This document shows positions 20,495 through 31,170 of a DNA stretch of 64,000 nucleotides, in pieces. The stretch covers positions 434,001-498,000 of the forward strand of contig JAMZAV010000358.1 in the NCBI GenBank assembly GCA_024449915.1, written 5' to 3'. The notes beneath the pieces are model-generated. The model searched no databases, was not told the DNA's origin, and worked only from the letters and a program-made list of their open reading frames with translations. The stretch's first letter is position 1, and each line of letters begins with the position of its first letter. A program made the position numbers and the translations under genes. Origin of the DNA: Sweltsa coloradensis. Lineage: Eukaryota > Arthropoda > Insecta > Plecoptera > Chloroperlidae.

Positions 20495-22232
20495 CTACAA
20501 CACATTAAGGTTCACTAAGAACAATCTAGCAGGGCTTGTTTATTGTACTCATCATAAGAAAGAAAGTTCTGATTCTGAATAAGCCTTGAATTATGGCACC
20601 AGCCGGGGACGAACTGTACACAAACATTTGATTGTTATTCCCAATTTGAAACACTGTTCTTGAGCTAGTCGTTATTTAATATTTACTCATCTCAAAATCT
20701 ATTTTCTAACTCCGAAAATGTTTTTTTTTTTCACCCAAGATAGCTAAATCAAAATTTAAATTAACTTTTCTGAGTTCATGACCGACTAAGGATCTACCCA
20801 ACTAAGAGCTACCTGAGGAATTTAAGAAATAAGAATACACATTTTTCCATATTTTGTAGATGGGATCCCGTAGGGAGGAGATGATAAGATGTGCTGGTAT
20901 ACGTTTCAGATGCTTGGTATAAAATGAACTTACCAAAATGTGAAACAGTGGCCATGAAAATAAATGACGAGCCAAAAGTAATGTTATGGTAATTTATTTT
21001 ATCCTCGGCACATACGAGTTGACAATATTAGTGGCCAGTGCCAAAAGTGTGTCTATGACTTTAACAACACTTGGGCTAAAAATAGTCACATAGCTTTGAA
21101 ACAAAAAATGAACCTTGTTTGAAGTGTGGAGGCTGTAGACTTTGATTTGGTAGGCCTACGAGTTTTTGACAGTCTGCTTTTAAACTTGCACCTAATCCTT
21201 TCCAAATATTTTCGGATTAAAAAACATTTAACACGTTTTGTAGCATGTGATGTAGCTATGGTTTGAGGTAAATAAATCTGATCAGCTACCAAATGAATCA
21301 TAACTAGGTAGGTTCAAGACTATTGTTGTTTTGAGAGGTGTAAAAGCTTAATAAATTATGAACTAATAAAATATTATGATATGATAGTACAAATTAAATT
21401 GGTATGTCCTGACTGAGCACACAACATTTTTGTTCATAAAAAACTTGTTTCTTAATTTTGTAAATTTTCTCCGTTGTAAATAAGTTTTTATTCCTGAATA
21501 GGATAATAGGCCCATTAGATAAATAATAGATAAATAAATAAATAGAAAAATCCTTCCACACTGTTGTCAGAAGTGCAAGTAATTTTAGTAGCTAGACAGG
21601 AGAGTCCGGCAGGCAATCTTAGTTGGAGTCGTCCTACAGACCCGAAGACTAATGACTCGACCGACACACAGGTAGCAGAGCAAGTGTTATTAATTAGTTA
21701 TAGGTGCACTGGTGCAGGTAGAATCAGGTTGGTGTAGCATGTTTTGTTAGAGGGTGGGTGAGCACACACCCTTCATTCAGACATAAGCCGTTCTCCGAGA
21801 AGCGGGAGGGCCACACAACTTGCATGCTCATGCAAAGCATTTTATATATTTTATGCCCTTCCCGGGTAGTACCAAAGCTACTTAGGATACAAGTCATTAT
21901 CAAGCTGAAAAGCAAAGTCAACAATGCATTCAATTCATTAAAAGAATAGTTTCAAGGTAGGTAGGTATTGTTAAGAAAATTATGCATTTTATAATCATTA
22001 TTTACCTGGGGTTAGAATATTAACCAAATTTTTAAAATAATAAACATGCAGAACTAAACAAAATCCAATCACAGTCTAAAAGCCATGCTTAGAAAAACTC
22101 AACTCCACCAGAATTCAGACTCCACGGTGTTATTCCCTAGTGCAAACTGCACCAGGAAAAACACCAGCCTACGCAAATCCATAGTTTGTGACGCAAATCA
22201 TTGTCAAAAAGATTCTGCTGAGTTATCCTTAC
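20495..22232 (-). other. Intron candidate upstream of the Pro/Gln exon
   Basis: AT-rich with no recognisable element. If the start exon at 22251-22233 is real, this is its following intron for the four-finger form, and the intron for the five-finger form would run from 22232 to 14065 and skip the other exons. Confidence 0.4.
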
Positions 22233-22251
22233 CCTGGGCAATGCAGTACAT
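22233..22251 (-). CDS. Candidate start-codon micro-exon shared by both zinc-finger ends
   Basis: The minus strand reads ATGTACTGCATTGCCCAGG followed by the donor GTAAGG (GT at 22232-22231): MYCIAQ plus one base. The single leftover G completes GAC with the AC that opens both the Pro/Gln exon and the five-finger exon. The predicted starts are MYCIAQ-DSGAPYVIYKDGM or MYCIAQ-DVSPHLVFKNGM. Context before ATG (CAAATA) is favourable, and a TATA box lies about 60 bases upstream. With this exon the four-finger form is a 402-residue protein. An alternative reading has an acceptor at 22276-22275. The prediction rests on phase, donor and promoter only; a 19-base coding segment is too short to prove itself. 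Confidence 0.45.
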
Positions 22252-22309
22252 TATTTGTCGGGGAACCTTCAGGCCTGCAGCTAAGCAAGCCGCAAACGAT
22301 GCAGAGAAA

Positions 22310-22315
22310 TTTATA
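22310..22315 (-). promoter_or_regulatory. TATA box upstream of the micro-exon
   Basis: The minus strand reads GGCTATAAATTTC; TATAAA is at 22315-22310, placing an expected start site near 22285 and a leader of roughly 35 bases before the ATG at 22251. No other core element was checked. Confidence 0.45.
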
Positions 22316-22411
22316 GCCATGTCCACTTGGAATCATCACCGTTTACAGAAACCAACCGGGCAGAAAGTGTTTTCAAAATGTTTGCGTCACTCCGCCTTCA
22401 TATACACGTAA

Positions 22412-23334
22412 GCGCTTTCTAGAGTTAGCCTGCAGAAGAAGAATCACAGTATTTAATGATAATTTGAACTCACATTCTCACAGTCAAAGTGTTCTAGTCT
22501 CCAAGACGTGGGTCCCATCAGTTAGCCAAACAATCATCATTTATGCTTGTCCATTTAGGTACCGTAAATTACATATTTGATGGTTTCGATAATAATGTGA
22601 GTAGTCTTACTCTTAGCCATGAGATCTGTAGCTGTACAGAGCCTATAGTAGACCTCTACACAAACCTACTACTCTGTATCAATTCTGCCATCCTTCTAGG
22701 GCACTTTGTTTCTAAATCTTGAATTGCAACTCATATTTGCCATGAATATGGAGCAAGTAAGAAAGATAAAATTGTATTCATTCTGTCTCACCTATAATTT
22801 ACACATAACTTTAATTTTGTCGATCGTCAATTTGGTAGACTTTCTACAAAAGGGCTTGGTGGTCAGCCCGTAGACCTATAGGCCAACTCTCGTTTCCTGT
22901 GTCTGGGGTCTTGACTCTTGACTACCGGTATCCTAACTCTCCAATTTGTAGTTCAAGCTAATGAGTAGCCTATGAATTGACTATTTTTTAATAAAAAAAA
23001 AATAATAATAAAAAAAATCGTATTTTAGAGTCTACCCACTCAGTCATAGGCAACTGATTTTCAGTGGGGGACATTAAACCAAAGCGACCAAACCAACCTT
23101 GTAGGCCCAGACGCAATCGACGAGTGAGCAATAGGCCTAACCCACCAAAGATCAATATTTTTTAATAGGAAATATAGCAATCAGAGGTATGGACAGTGCA
23201 GATCAACGCCAGAATCAACAAGGCCGATTCAGAACTTTAAATTTATTATGTGCCTTGTTGCTAGCATGGCTCCAAAATCACAAATTCCTAAGACAAGAAC
23301 TGATGGACCAAAGTCCAAATCAGAAGTTAAAAAA
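22412..23334. other. No recognisable gene
   Basis: AT-rich DNA with A-rich runs near 22990-23020. Nothing with exon character on either strand. Confidence 0.4.
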
Positions 23335-23410
23335 CTTCTTTCTTTAGCGGGTATCGAACCCCAGTCCTTCGGAATTGGAAGCAGAGATGCTAACCACAAG
23401 ACTGACTAGT
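23335..23410 (-). repeat. tRNA-like SINE head
   Basis: The minus strand reads TGTGGTTAGCATCTCTGC (A-box-like), then GGGGTTCGATACCCGC (B box), with spacing close to that of a tRNA gene. The flanks do not pair as an acceptor stem, so it is a tRNA-derived SINE head rather than a working tRNA. Confidence 0.6.
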
Positions 23411-23837
23411 TACACAAATATTTTCTCTAAACAACACTGTCTAAAAGCTGACATCAAAATTACTAAAGCAAGTTTAAAAAACATCTCTTTACAAACTTTT
23501 AGCCAAAATAACATAAAAACACTAAATCCCCAAGGCCCCACTTTAAATTTGAGTAGGAAGTGAAGAGGGGGCAGATTTCAACAACATGAGGGGGAGATTA
23601 AAAAAAAAACTAATAATATAGGCCTAATAATATACTGGTACCGGTATTATGAAAATATCAATGTATTCAAAGTGATTAAAATACCCACGTTTTAATAATA
23701 TAATAGTAAAAGTAGCTCAAAAACAAGTTTTCAGAAAAGCAAACTAGGCTACCTAGAGGTTAGTATTCAAAATGTCAAAAATATTTTTCGACAAGTAGAA
23801 AAGTACCACCGCCGTCTGGATGTAATATAGTGTAGGC

Positions 23838-24262
23838 CTATATCGATTAGTCGATACAAAGTCGACCGTTTTGTGATCGCATGCCCTCTCGTAAACTTCT
23901 GCTTGCCTGATACACAATTCTGAATTTAAGCAAATTTTCGCCGCTGTACGTACGGTTTGGTCGGCCGTCTGAGTCGATAGTCCTTAATAATCGATAGGGT
24001 ATATCGATTAGTCGATAGACCCTTAATAATCGACAGTGTATATCGATTAGTCGATAGTCTCTTAATAATCGATAGTGTATATCGATTAGTCGATACAAAG
24101 TCGACCGTTCTGTGGTCGCATGCCCTCTCGTAAACTTCTGCGAGCCTGATACACAATTCTGAATTTAAGCAAATTTTCGCCGCTGTTTGACGGTTTGGGT
24201 TGGTCGGTCGTCCGAGTCGATAGTCCCTATCGATAGTATAATAATCGATTAGTCGATACAAA
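23838..24262. repeat. Tandem array rich in CGATA / TATCG words
   Basis: A unit of about 239 bp starts ATATCGATTAGTCGATACAA at about 23840 and again at about 24079, with a partial third start near 24240. Inside are shorter units of about 45-50 bases, each with TATCGATTAGTCGATAG and TTAATAATCGATAG. One perfect TATCGATA occurs near 24226. These words are binding sites for DREF (TATCGATA) and BEAF-type (CGATA) proteins in flies. Confidence 0.75.
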
Positions 24263-24546
24263 GTCGACCTGGTTTTTGATTTCATAACGTGAACATTTTT
24301 ATTCGCTGTGAAGTTGAAGTGTTGTGAGTGATGAATCTACAAACGCGCTATTTATTATTTGATTAAAATATAATATAAATGATATTTATATGATATTATT
24401 AATATCATTAATTAACGATAATATAATTATTTATTAACGACTTATCTATCTATTTATCAACCGATCGATCTATCGAGTCTTCCGAAATTCGATTCGACTA
24501 AGCGATTCGACTGTTCCAAAAACGGGAAAATAAAAAATTCCCAACG

Positions 24547-24571
24547 ACTTCCGGTCCAAAACGTGACGTCA
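24547..24571. promoter_or_regulatory. ETS-like and CRE palindrome sites
   Basis: ACTTCCGG (24547-24554), an ETS-type site, lies ten bases from TGACGTCA (24564-24571), a perfect CRE palindrome. Together with the CGATA array just to the left they look like a compact promoter or enhancer. No gene start is identified; the following TCGTGTCAGAAGTGG (24651) also resembles a primer-binding site of a retroelement. Confidence 0.35.
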
Positions 24572-25194
24572 CTAAAAAAAGTCGTATGCCTAATTTTTAG
24601 GGTGTCACATTACTCACCCGGTTAACAGTTTTAAACAAATACCGCGATTGTTTCGTGTCAGAAGTGGAAGCGATGTGTTTTCGTAATAATACAAGTGAAA
24701 AGAGAAGCTGCGGCGAGTGTGAAGCATCGGTGTTCGGATTGCAATTGCACCCTTTGTTACCTAGGCCTAGGCTAGACCTTGGACCTCTAGGGCTCTTAAC
24801 AGGTAACTTGTTGATTCTATTTTCAAATATAATTTGAATGAATTCGTTCTCGACTACATAGCGTAACACAATCCAAACGTGGTTTTGTGCTTCACATCTA
24901 TTCCACCCCCTCAGGACCACTGACTTGGTGACTCTAGCCTAGGCTTGCATGTGCATCTCGAGTGCAGCACTAAAGGTTTGCTGGTTTGCTGCTACGAAAC
25001 CACGTCCTACCGAATTCTCGCGTGTTACATTTGAGCTAGGTCTTCATGTCGGTCTGGTACTTAGTTAACTTGATAAGTATTTTCGAAATACACGCAAGAA
25101 AATCGACTGTTCAGTGTGCAATCCAATGTGCATCCTTGCCCCTTGGTTAAATCATGGAGCTACAAGTCTAAGGGGCCATCAAATTGCAACTCGC

Positions 25195-25435
25195 AACGTC
25201 CTTCTCGTCTCGTGGTTAGGCCCGTTATTAGGGGAGTTTTTCTCCCTGAAACTAATGGCGAGCTCTGGGTCGTCGTCGGGGAACTTTCCCCTTCCCTTTG
25301 ACTACCTCCCCAACGGCGACGACAATGACAACACGGACGGATGATGACACAGACGGAGACGACCACGACGTGGGGGAACCCCTGCCCTCGCCATACGCTT
25401 GTGGCTGGTTCTGACCAGTACAGGCCTGTCCACCC
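25195..25435 (+). repeat. Dispersed GA/AC-rich repeat (family B), copy 1
   Basis: Contains CTGAAACTAATGGCGAGCTC, then TCGTCGTCGGGGAACTTTCC, a GACGAC/AACGACAATGAC run, and TGTGGCTGGTTCTGACCAG. The same order is found at 37.1-37.45, 52.4-52.74 kb (+) and, reversed, at 41.7-42.06 and 52.87-53.17 kb. The long ORFs over it, in both directions, come from the trinucleotide-like composition. Confidence 0.75.
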
Positions 25436-25589
25436 CTTGTCCCCCCCACGTCATCCCTTACGTCCCTCCCTTCGTCTCGATTAGCCAAGTTGCATAAATA
25501 AGAGACGTAAAGCAATATCCAATAATAAAAATACAAGTCTAAGGGTAGATAACTTAAAGTGGTAGGCTATAGCCTACTAGTACTTTTTT

Positions 25590-26060
25590 TTAACAATGAT
25601 TTTTCGTGGGAAGCCTGCCCAGGGTGTAATCTATCCCCCTCTTCAGGTACCTAACCAGTGGCGTAGCTAGGAATTCAAATGCATGGGTGTAAGGGCAAGG
25701 CTGCTCAATGGGCTTTCTTGACCCCCTCTTTCAGTGGACCCCCTTGAGGTCCTGAGACCCCTGGGGTCCTCAATATCGCAGGGCCCGGGCGCAACTGCAC
25801 CCCTTATTCCTACGCCCCTGTGTGTAACCCCCTGTGTGTAACTAGTAACTAGGTAGGACCTAGGCTTATATTGGAGTTAGGAGAATTGTGAAGGGATGTC
25901 CGAGGGCTATTTTAGAGGACTCAAGCCATTGCATTCGCATTAACGGCTGAGGAAAGCTTCGAAAAAATCTTTAGCCAGGATTGCCGGTCTCGACGGGATT
26001 TGAATCCGGGACCTCCAACAGAGTCGCGCGCTCAACGCTAGAGCCAACTATGTCGGTATT
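25590..26060 (-). repeat. tRNA-derived SINE (family A), full copy
   Basis: On the minus strand the head has GGTCCCGGATTCAAATCCCG (B box) followed by GAGACCGGCAATCCTGGC, then a body with TTCCTCAGCC...GCATTCGCATT and a tail with GCCCTCGGACATCCCTTCAC. The same order of segments is seen at 26.61-26.90 (-), 34.86-34.99 (-), 44.2-44.36 (+) and 53.82-54.06 kb (+). This is the most complete copy, though its middle carries a GGGGTCCTCAATATCGCAGG block that may be a separate insertion. Confidence 0.7.
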
Positions 26061-26609
26061 TGTAGCCTATGGGTCCAGCAGACACTATTAATTCGTCACT
26101 CCTCGAAAGTAAATAATTCAGGTAGGCCTAGGAGCTTTTTTTTTAAAATTATTAAAGTAACTGCAGCTGTGTCAAAATTGTGTATGATAGCTGCCTATTT
26201 TATGGAAACATTGACTAAAGCACTAGGCCTAGGCCTAATTTAATCGACCAAGTTGTTTAAATCAAAAGCGCAAGACTCAGATTCGAAAGGTTTTGGGTTC
26301 GATACCCTCCACATCCTGCCCCAAGGTTTGGGATTGGGTTCTTGAAACAGCCCCTTGACATTGACTTGATAAATTGTTCCAAATTCAAATAACCTCGTTC
26401 GCCTATGACATCTGAAGCGGGGCATGCAATTGCACAAGGCAGGTTTCCTACAAGAAATTAAAAAGCATTCATTCATAGGCTATAAACCAAATTAAATTGC
26501 ATTCAAAAATCAAAAGTTTAGTTTGATTGTTCATGGGTTTAGGCTTGGGCATAGCTCTCGCTACGCCAAGATACCAGGATAATACTAAATACACCACTTC
26601 ACTTTTATT

Positions 26610-26900
26610 TGCAATTAATAATTTTTCGTGGGAAGCCTCAGGCCTGCGCCTGCCCAGGGTGCAATGCACAGACTGTGCCTAGCTAGGTAGGCCTAACTAT
26701 ATGTAAGCCTATTCGAGTTAGTAAGACAATATTTTGTGAAGGGATGCCCAAGGGCTGTTTAAGAGGATTCAATCCCTTGCATTTACAAGGGATTAAGACG
26801 ACTGAGGGAAACCTGGAAAACATCTTCAGTCAGGATTGCCATCTCGACAGGATCTGAACCCGAGACCTCCCGAATCAGAGTCGCACACTGTCGGTCTGTT
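26610..26900 (-). repeat. tRNA-derived SINE (family A)
   Basis: Same segment order as the copy at 25590-26060, reversed complement: B-box region near 26845-26880, then the CAGCCCTTGGGCATCCCTTC tail near 26740-26760 and an ...CAGGCTTCCCACGAAAAATT end near 26620-26650. Confidence 0.7.
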
Positions 26901-28379
26901 TCGCCGTTTAACTAAAATTTAGTATGCACATTTAATTTGCAAATTAACTAGGCCTATTTCCGTTTGTTTGTAACAATTAGTGGGTAGACCTATGCCATAA
27001 TCTACTTTTGAAATTGTGACACTTTTCGAAGGAATGAGATCTGTAGTGGGGGGGGGGGTGAGGGGGGGTTCTTGAAGAGATAAATTGTTTATTCGTGTCA
27101 TATTTACAATTAAAAACAGATGGACATAAAATCACAAAGAAGAATTTTAAAAGTCTCTTGACAAGAAACGGCGTCAACGCTAGCAAATATTTTTCTAAAA
27201 GAATTAAAATCAGGAAGAAATCTCGTGCTGCGAAGAGCCTTGCTGAAGAACACTGGCTTGTGTGGGATGGGGTGGGAGTGTTCGGGTAGTGGAAGGAAAG
27301 AGTGTCCAAAGAGGCTCGGAAGTCTCAACCCTAGCATACGCATAATGTCTGAGGAAATCCTTGGTAAAATTCCTTTGCACCTTCCGAATCACAGACGTGG
27401 TAACAGACGTGGTAGGCCTACTAATTTAGTAGGTGTCAGGTTGATACAAAAGATGTCATCGGATACCCTGGGCCCTTCGTGTGGATGAGTCACATTCACA
27501 GTAGTCGGCGGGCCGTCTTGACTTGACTCACATTGTTATCGCTCGGCTGAAGTGTGACTGCTCGTAATAACACTATCAAGTTTCACACACAGTAGTCGGC
27601 GGGCCGTGTTGACTCACATTGTTATCGCTCGGCTGAAGTGTGACTGCAAGTGGGGGCACGACCTGTAGTAGAGGGGGGCACGCTTACGACTTGTATCTGC
27701 CATCTCCACTACTGTATCTATCTATTTTGTGTATCTATTCCTCGATATTTTTCAAAATAAGAATAACTACCTTTAGGCTACCTGTACCAGTACCGACCGG
27801 TACCTAGGTATTTAATTTTGAAGTACGGTATCTAGTTTTTCAGATAAAGGCTTAATAATAATATGTACTCTTTGCTATCTGACGGATAGGCCTACTTTAA
27901 AAGTATATTGTTGGCTATCTTTACCTAGGTCACAGTCACAGGTGCACTTAAAAAATATTGGCTAGGTAGGTCTATATTTTCTTTGGATAACATTTGAACA
28001 GGATTATTATTAGACCTATTAGGCTATTACCTTTAGGGAGCTTTAATAGCGAAGACTATTAGTATGTACCTATTATCTGACTTCTATTAAAAAGTAACAC
28101 TATGGGCATCCCCGGGGGATGGATGGTGGCTAAAGAAAACTTGAGAACAATACAAAATTGACCACCATTGTTCCAACAGTATTTGTTCGTGTTCCCTGAA
28201 CCAGGATTACCCTCCGGTAGGCTAGTTTCATGAAGAGGGAACGTTTATTTATACATTGCTTTTCATTCTGCGAGTTTTATCTTTAAATTACCTTTCGTTT
28301 TTAGTTTATTAATAATTAATAGTAGGCCTAATTAGATAAATTATTTATTAATTACTTGATATTGGCAGAGCAGGCCTAC
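26901..28379. other. No recognisable gene; short repeats
   Basis: Holds a G-rich run near 27047-27068 and a duplicated segment (about 27508-27575 and 27593-27650, both with AGTCGGCGGGCCGT and ATTGTTATCGCTCGGCTGAA). A decayed SINE piece lies near 27320-27400. No coding exon is supported. Confidence 0.45.
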
Positions 28380-28475
28380 CCACTTTTGATAAACGGTCAC
28401 GACGGGATTCGAACCCGGGACCTCCCGAATCGTAGTCAAGCGCGAAGGCTCGAGCCAACACTGTCGGTAGAGCAA
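28380..28475 (-). repeat. SINE head with B box (family A-like)
   Basis: On the minus strand it shows GGTCCCGGGTTCGAATCCCG with an A-box-like region toward TGTTGGCTCGAGCC. The rest of the SINE is not clear. Confidence 0.55.
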
Positions 28476-28659
28476 CTGTGACGAAATGCAGTCTTGGGGA
28501 TGACCGAGTTCCTTTCCCAACAACAGTAACTTCTAACTTGTAGCTTAAAATAAACTATTTTATAGGAATTAGGAATATTTTTCTGTCTGAAATAGGCCTA
28601 CAGGCATGTTGAAATTAGCCTGGTGTTACGGACTTGATGGATTGGTTTCGAAAAGCTTG

Positions 28660-28760
28660 TAAGTTCCTATTTTTGAAGAGGAACGATTCATCGAGTACGT
28701 GACAGTTCTTTTTTTGACAGAGTAACTTAACATTTCGATAGGACCTTCCCCAAGACTGCC
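28660..28760. mobile_element. Decayed end of the 2887-3394 hAT-like family
   Basis: GAGGAACGATTC...GTTCTTTTTTTGAC...AGTAACTTAACATTTCGATA...CCCCAAGACTG follows the order of the right half of the element at 2887-3394 and ends with the same CCCAAGACTG terminus (about 28749-28758). Confidence 0.6.
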
Positions 28761-29490
28761 GAAATAAAAATGATGACATGTGCGAGAAATATAGATTTAC
28801 TTTTCTATTGGAGCGTGAAAACAGAACCAAAATAATATGTTGATTGATCGCCGTCTGAATAGCTGCACTAACATAGTAAACAATGCCTCTCTAAGATCCC
28901 CTCCGTGCAAACAAAACCTTCTGCATAGGTAGCCTTTTAGTTTAGTTTTACTTAGAAAACTAGGGCCTATTTCCCGAGCCTACCCAATGAGTCATATTTG
29001 TTATTGTTTAGCTATAGGCCTACTTAGTATGTACCTATCTTATAACTTAATTAATAACACACATGTTTTAAATTTTACAAAACACAAAAAAGTGCACATT
29101 TTATGTCCATAATTTTTGGGAATAATAAGACATTGATTCAATCAAATCTATAGGCCTAGCGGTAGCAGAACACAAACTGTGTACGTAGCTTACTCCCATA
29201 CTGTGTGCTCCTAGGAGGAACTTATTAAAATTTAAAACCAAGATAATAAATAAACCCCATTGATTAATAAATAATATTGGCGTAACTAACATGACGAGTT
29301 GTTGCCTAACGCATACATCTATTAATACAAAATTGTGTCATTCCAGTTATCACGAGGAACAATGACAAAACTCCGAGTCTTGAGGGATTCGAACCCGCGT
29401 CCCTTGGAGTCTCACGCTTCGGACTTGTTCGCGAACCGTACGAACTTCGGACGCCACGCTAATGTCATCGCATCATAAAATCACCAAGGT
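28752..29490. repeat. Tandem segmental duplication, unit 1
   Basis: Starts AAGACTGCCGAAATAAAAAT and ends ...ATCACCAAGGT. It matches unit 2 segment by segment: AATAGCTGCACTAACAT, TTTAGTTTTACTTAGAAAAC, TTTTTGGGAATAATAAGACA, AACGCATACATCTATTAATA. Near its end the minus strand has GGTTCGAATCC (about 29386-29397), a tRNA B box, followed by a GC-rich AAGTCCGAAGCGTGAGACT block. Confidence 0.85.
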
Positions 29491-30151
29491 AAGACTGCCG
29501 AAATAAAAAAGTGACATTTGCGAGAAATATAGATTTACTTTTCTATTGAAGCGTGAAAATAGAACCAAAATAATACCAAGTTGATTATCTTGCGCGTAAA
29601 AGTAGGCTACTTAGGCCCTACATGATACGATCGGCGACTGAATAGCTGCACTAACATTGTAAACAATGACACTAAGATCAACCCGTACGTGCAAACGAAA
29701 CCTACAGCAGTTTAGTTTTACTTAGAAAACTAGGGACTATTTCCCGAGCCTACCCAATAAGTCAAATTTGTTATTGTTTATACAAAGTATGTACCGTATC
29801 TTATTATAATTTAATTTAATAACACACATGTTTTGAATTTTAAATTACAAAAAAGTGAACATATGTCGATAATTTTTGGGAATAATAAGACATTGATTCA
29901 TTCAAATCTTAGGCCTAGAAATTTTGTATATGTACTCCTCCTAGGAGGAACACGACGAGTTGTTGCCTAACGCATCCATCTATTAATGCAAAATTGTGTC
30001 ATTCCAGATATGACGAGGAATAAATACAAAACTTCGAGTCTTGAGGGATTCGAACCCGCGTCCCTTGGAGTCTCACGCTTCGGACTTGTGCGCGAACCGT
30101 ACGAACTTCGGACGCTGCTAATGTCATCGCATCACATTATCACCAAGGTAA
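29491..30151. repeat. Tandem segmental duplication, unit 2
   Basis: Direct repeat of unit 1 with small indels (about 80 bases shorter, mainly around the GGCGTAACTAACATG section that unit 2 lacks). It includes the same minus-strand B box near 30046-30057. The tRNA-like block is less diverged than the rest, but a cloverleaf does not form convincingly. Confidence 0.85.
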
Positions 30152-31067
30152 ACAAGCTAAACAATTAAAACGTATTAAATACCTTAACACATTATTGATT
30201 ATAGGCGTTTTGTATCACACGATAAATTATTAACGGCGACTGCGGGGCCTTCTTTATGTATTCATCCATGTGTCTGGAATGTGGAACTATTTTACATGAG
30301 GCGAACGAAGTTCATGACAAAATCAATTACTCCGTCTAGCCTATGTCTAGCCAAACACCTAGGCGTAGACCACTGATCTTGCGGGCGCACCGCACGATGC
30401 CGAGTTGCTAAACATATTATTGATATTGATTAGGCACTAAAAACTACGACGCATGTTTTCGGCAAGGGTCCGGCTTCGAGACCAGTGGCAGAGTAGAGTA
30501 TAGAGTCGTAGGTTAATCTAAATGCATACGGGCCTCGCGGTACTACGTCTATTTTCATTACCAGTAGCGTCGATGTTTCGAACAACTTTACATTATTCAA
30601 ACTAACTAGCGTACTGGACGAGAGTTTACAAAGGAATTATCACATTGTATGGCGGTAAACTCAATCCTGTAAGTTGAATGTTGAGGAACTAGAAGCAGAC
30701 AAAACTGTAGACTTGATAAGGCAGGGTGGGCTAAAGGGCTGTACCAATTTCAATCAAATGCAAGAACAATAGCGAGCATACTAGGCCTATAATAGCTAGG
30801 GCTACCATACACAACTATTATTCATCAACGAAACAAATAAGCAAAACAATGAATAAAATTATTTAGGTAAAACATATTCATCAGACAAGGACTAGTCTAT
30901 CAGTGATGACCGAAGCTGTAAAATAAAGCACAGTGCAAAGCCCATGCGAGGAGAAGCCTAAGCGACCCCAGCCGCAGGCACAGACACACGTAGGAGACAC
31001 TCGGGCCAGCCAGCCAGCATCTCAGCGGACCACAGATTCTCATCTCACACACCACACAAAAATAACT
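30152..31067. other. No recognisable gene; possible intron of the zinc-finger gene
   Basis: Mixed composition with no clear element. If the exon at 31071-31170 belongs to the zinc-finger locus this is the start of its first intron. Confidence 0.35.
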
Positions 31068-31070
31068 CAC

Positions 31071-31170
31071 CGGACCTATAATATTCCTTAAAATATCGCG
31101 AGGCGGCGCGTTGCACTATGGAATAATACAAACTGACGTACGGGGTCGTACCCGTCGACGCAAGAGCCAT
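31071..31170 (-). CDS. Candidate alternative first coding exon of the zinc-finger locus
   Basis: On the minus strand ATG at 31170-31168 opens 33 codons, MALASTGTTPYVSLYYSIVQ then RAASRYFKEYYRS, and leaves one G before a near-perfect donor GTGAGT (31070-31065). The leftover phase is the same as for the 22.2 kb micro-exon, so it would join in frame to both zinc-finger 3' sets. It lies in a CpG-rich block, and an upstream stop (TAG near 31176) limits the ORF. The peptide is not recognised, and the ORF could instead be untranslated leader with a chance open frame; the donor is the most reliable part. Confidence 0.35.

Noticed and set aside
22085..22411. A 108-codon plus-strand ORF over the micro-exon
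   Set aside because: No domain, no splice context; the minus strand explains the local structure better.
23838..24262. A CRISPR-like array of direct repeats
   Set aside because: Repeats are long, adjacent and without unique spacers, and the DNA is from an animal genome.
24655..24837. CGECEA in a plus-strand ORF, similar to the start of CXXC zinc fingers
   Set aside because: The next cysteine is replaced by serine and none of the later CxxC motifs follow; the sequence before it rather recalls a retroelement primer-binding site.
25252..25536. A minus-strand ORF of 94 codons with a hydrophobic start
   Set aside because: It overlaps dispersed repeat family B, which also gives similar ORFs at 41.9 and 52.9 kb.
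29370..30125. True tRNA genes
   Set aside because: B boxes are good but no acceptor or anticodon stems form, and the surrounding sequence is part of a duplicated repeat.
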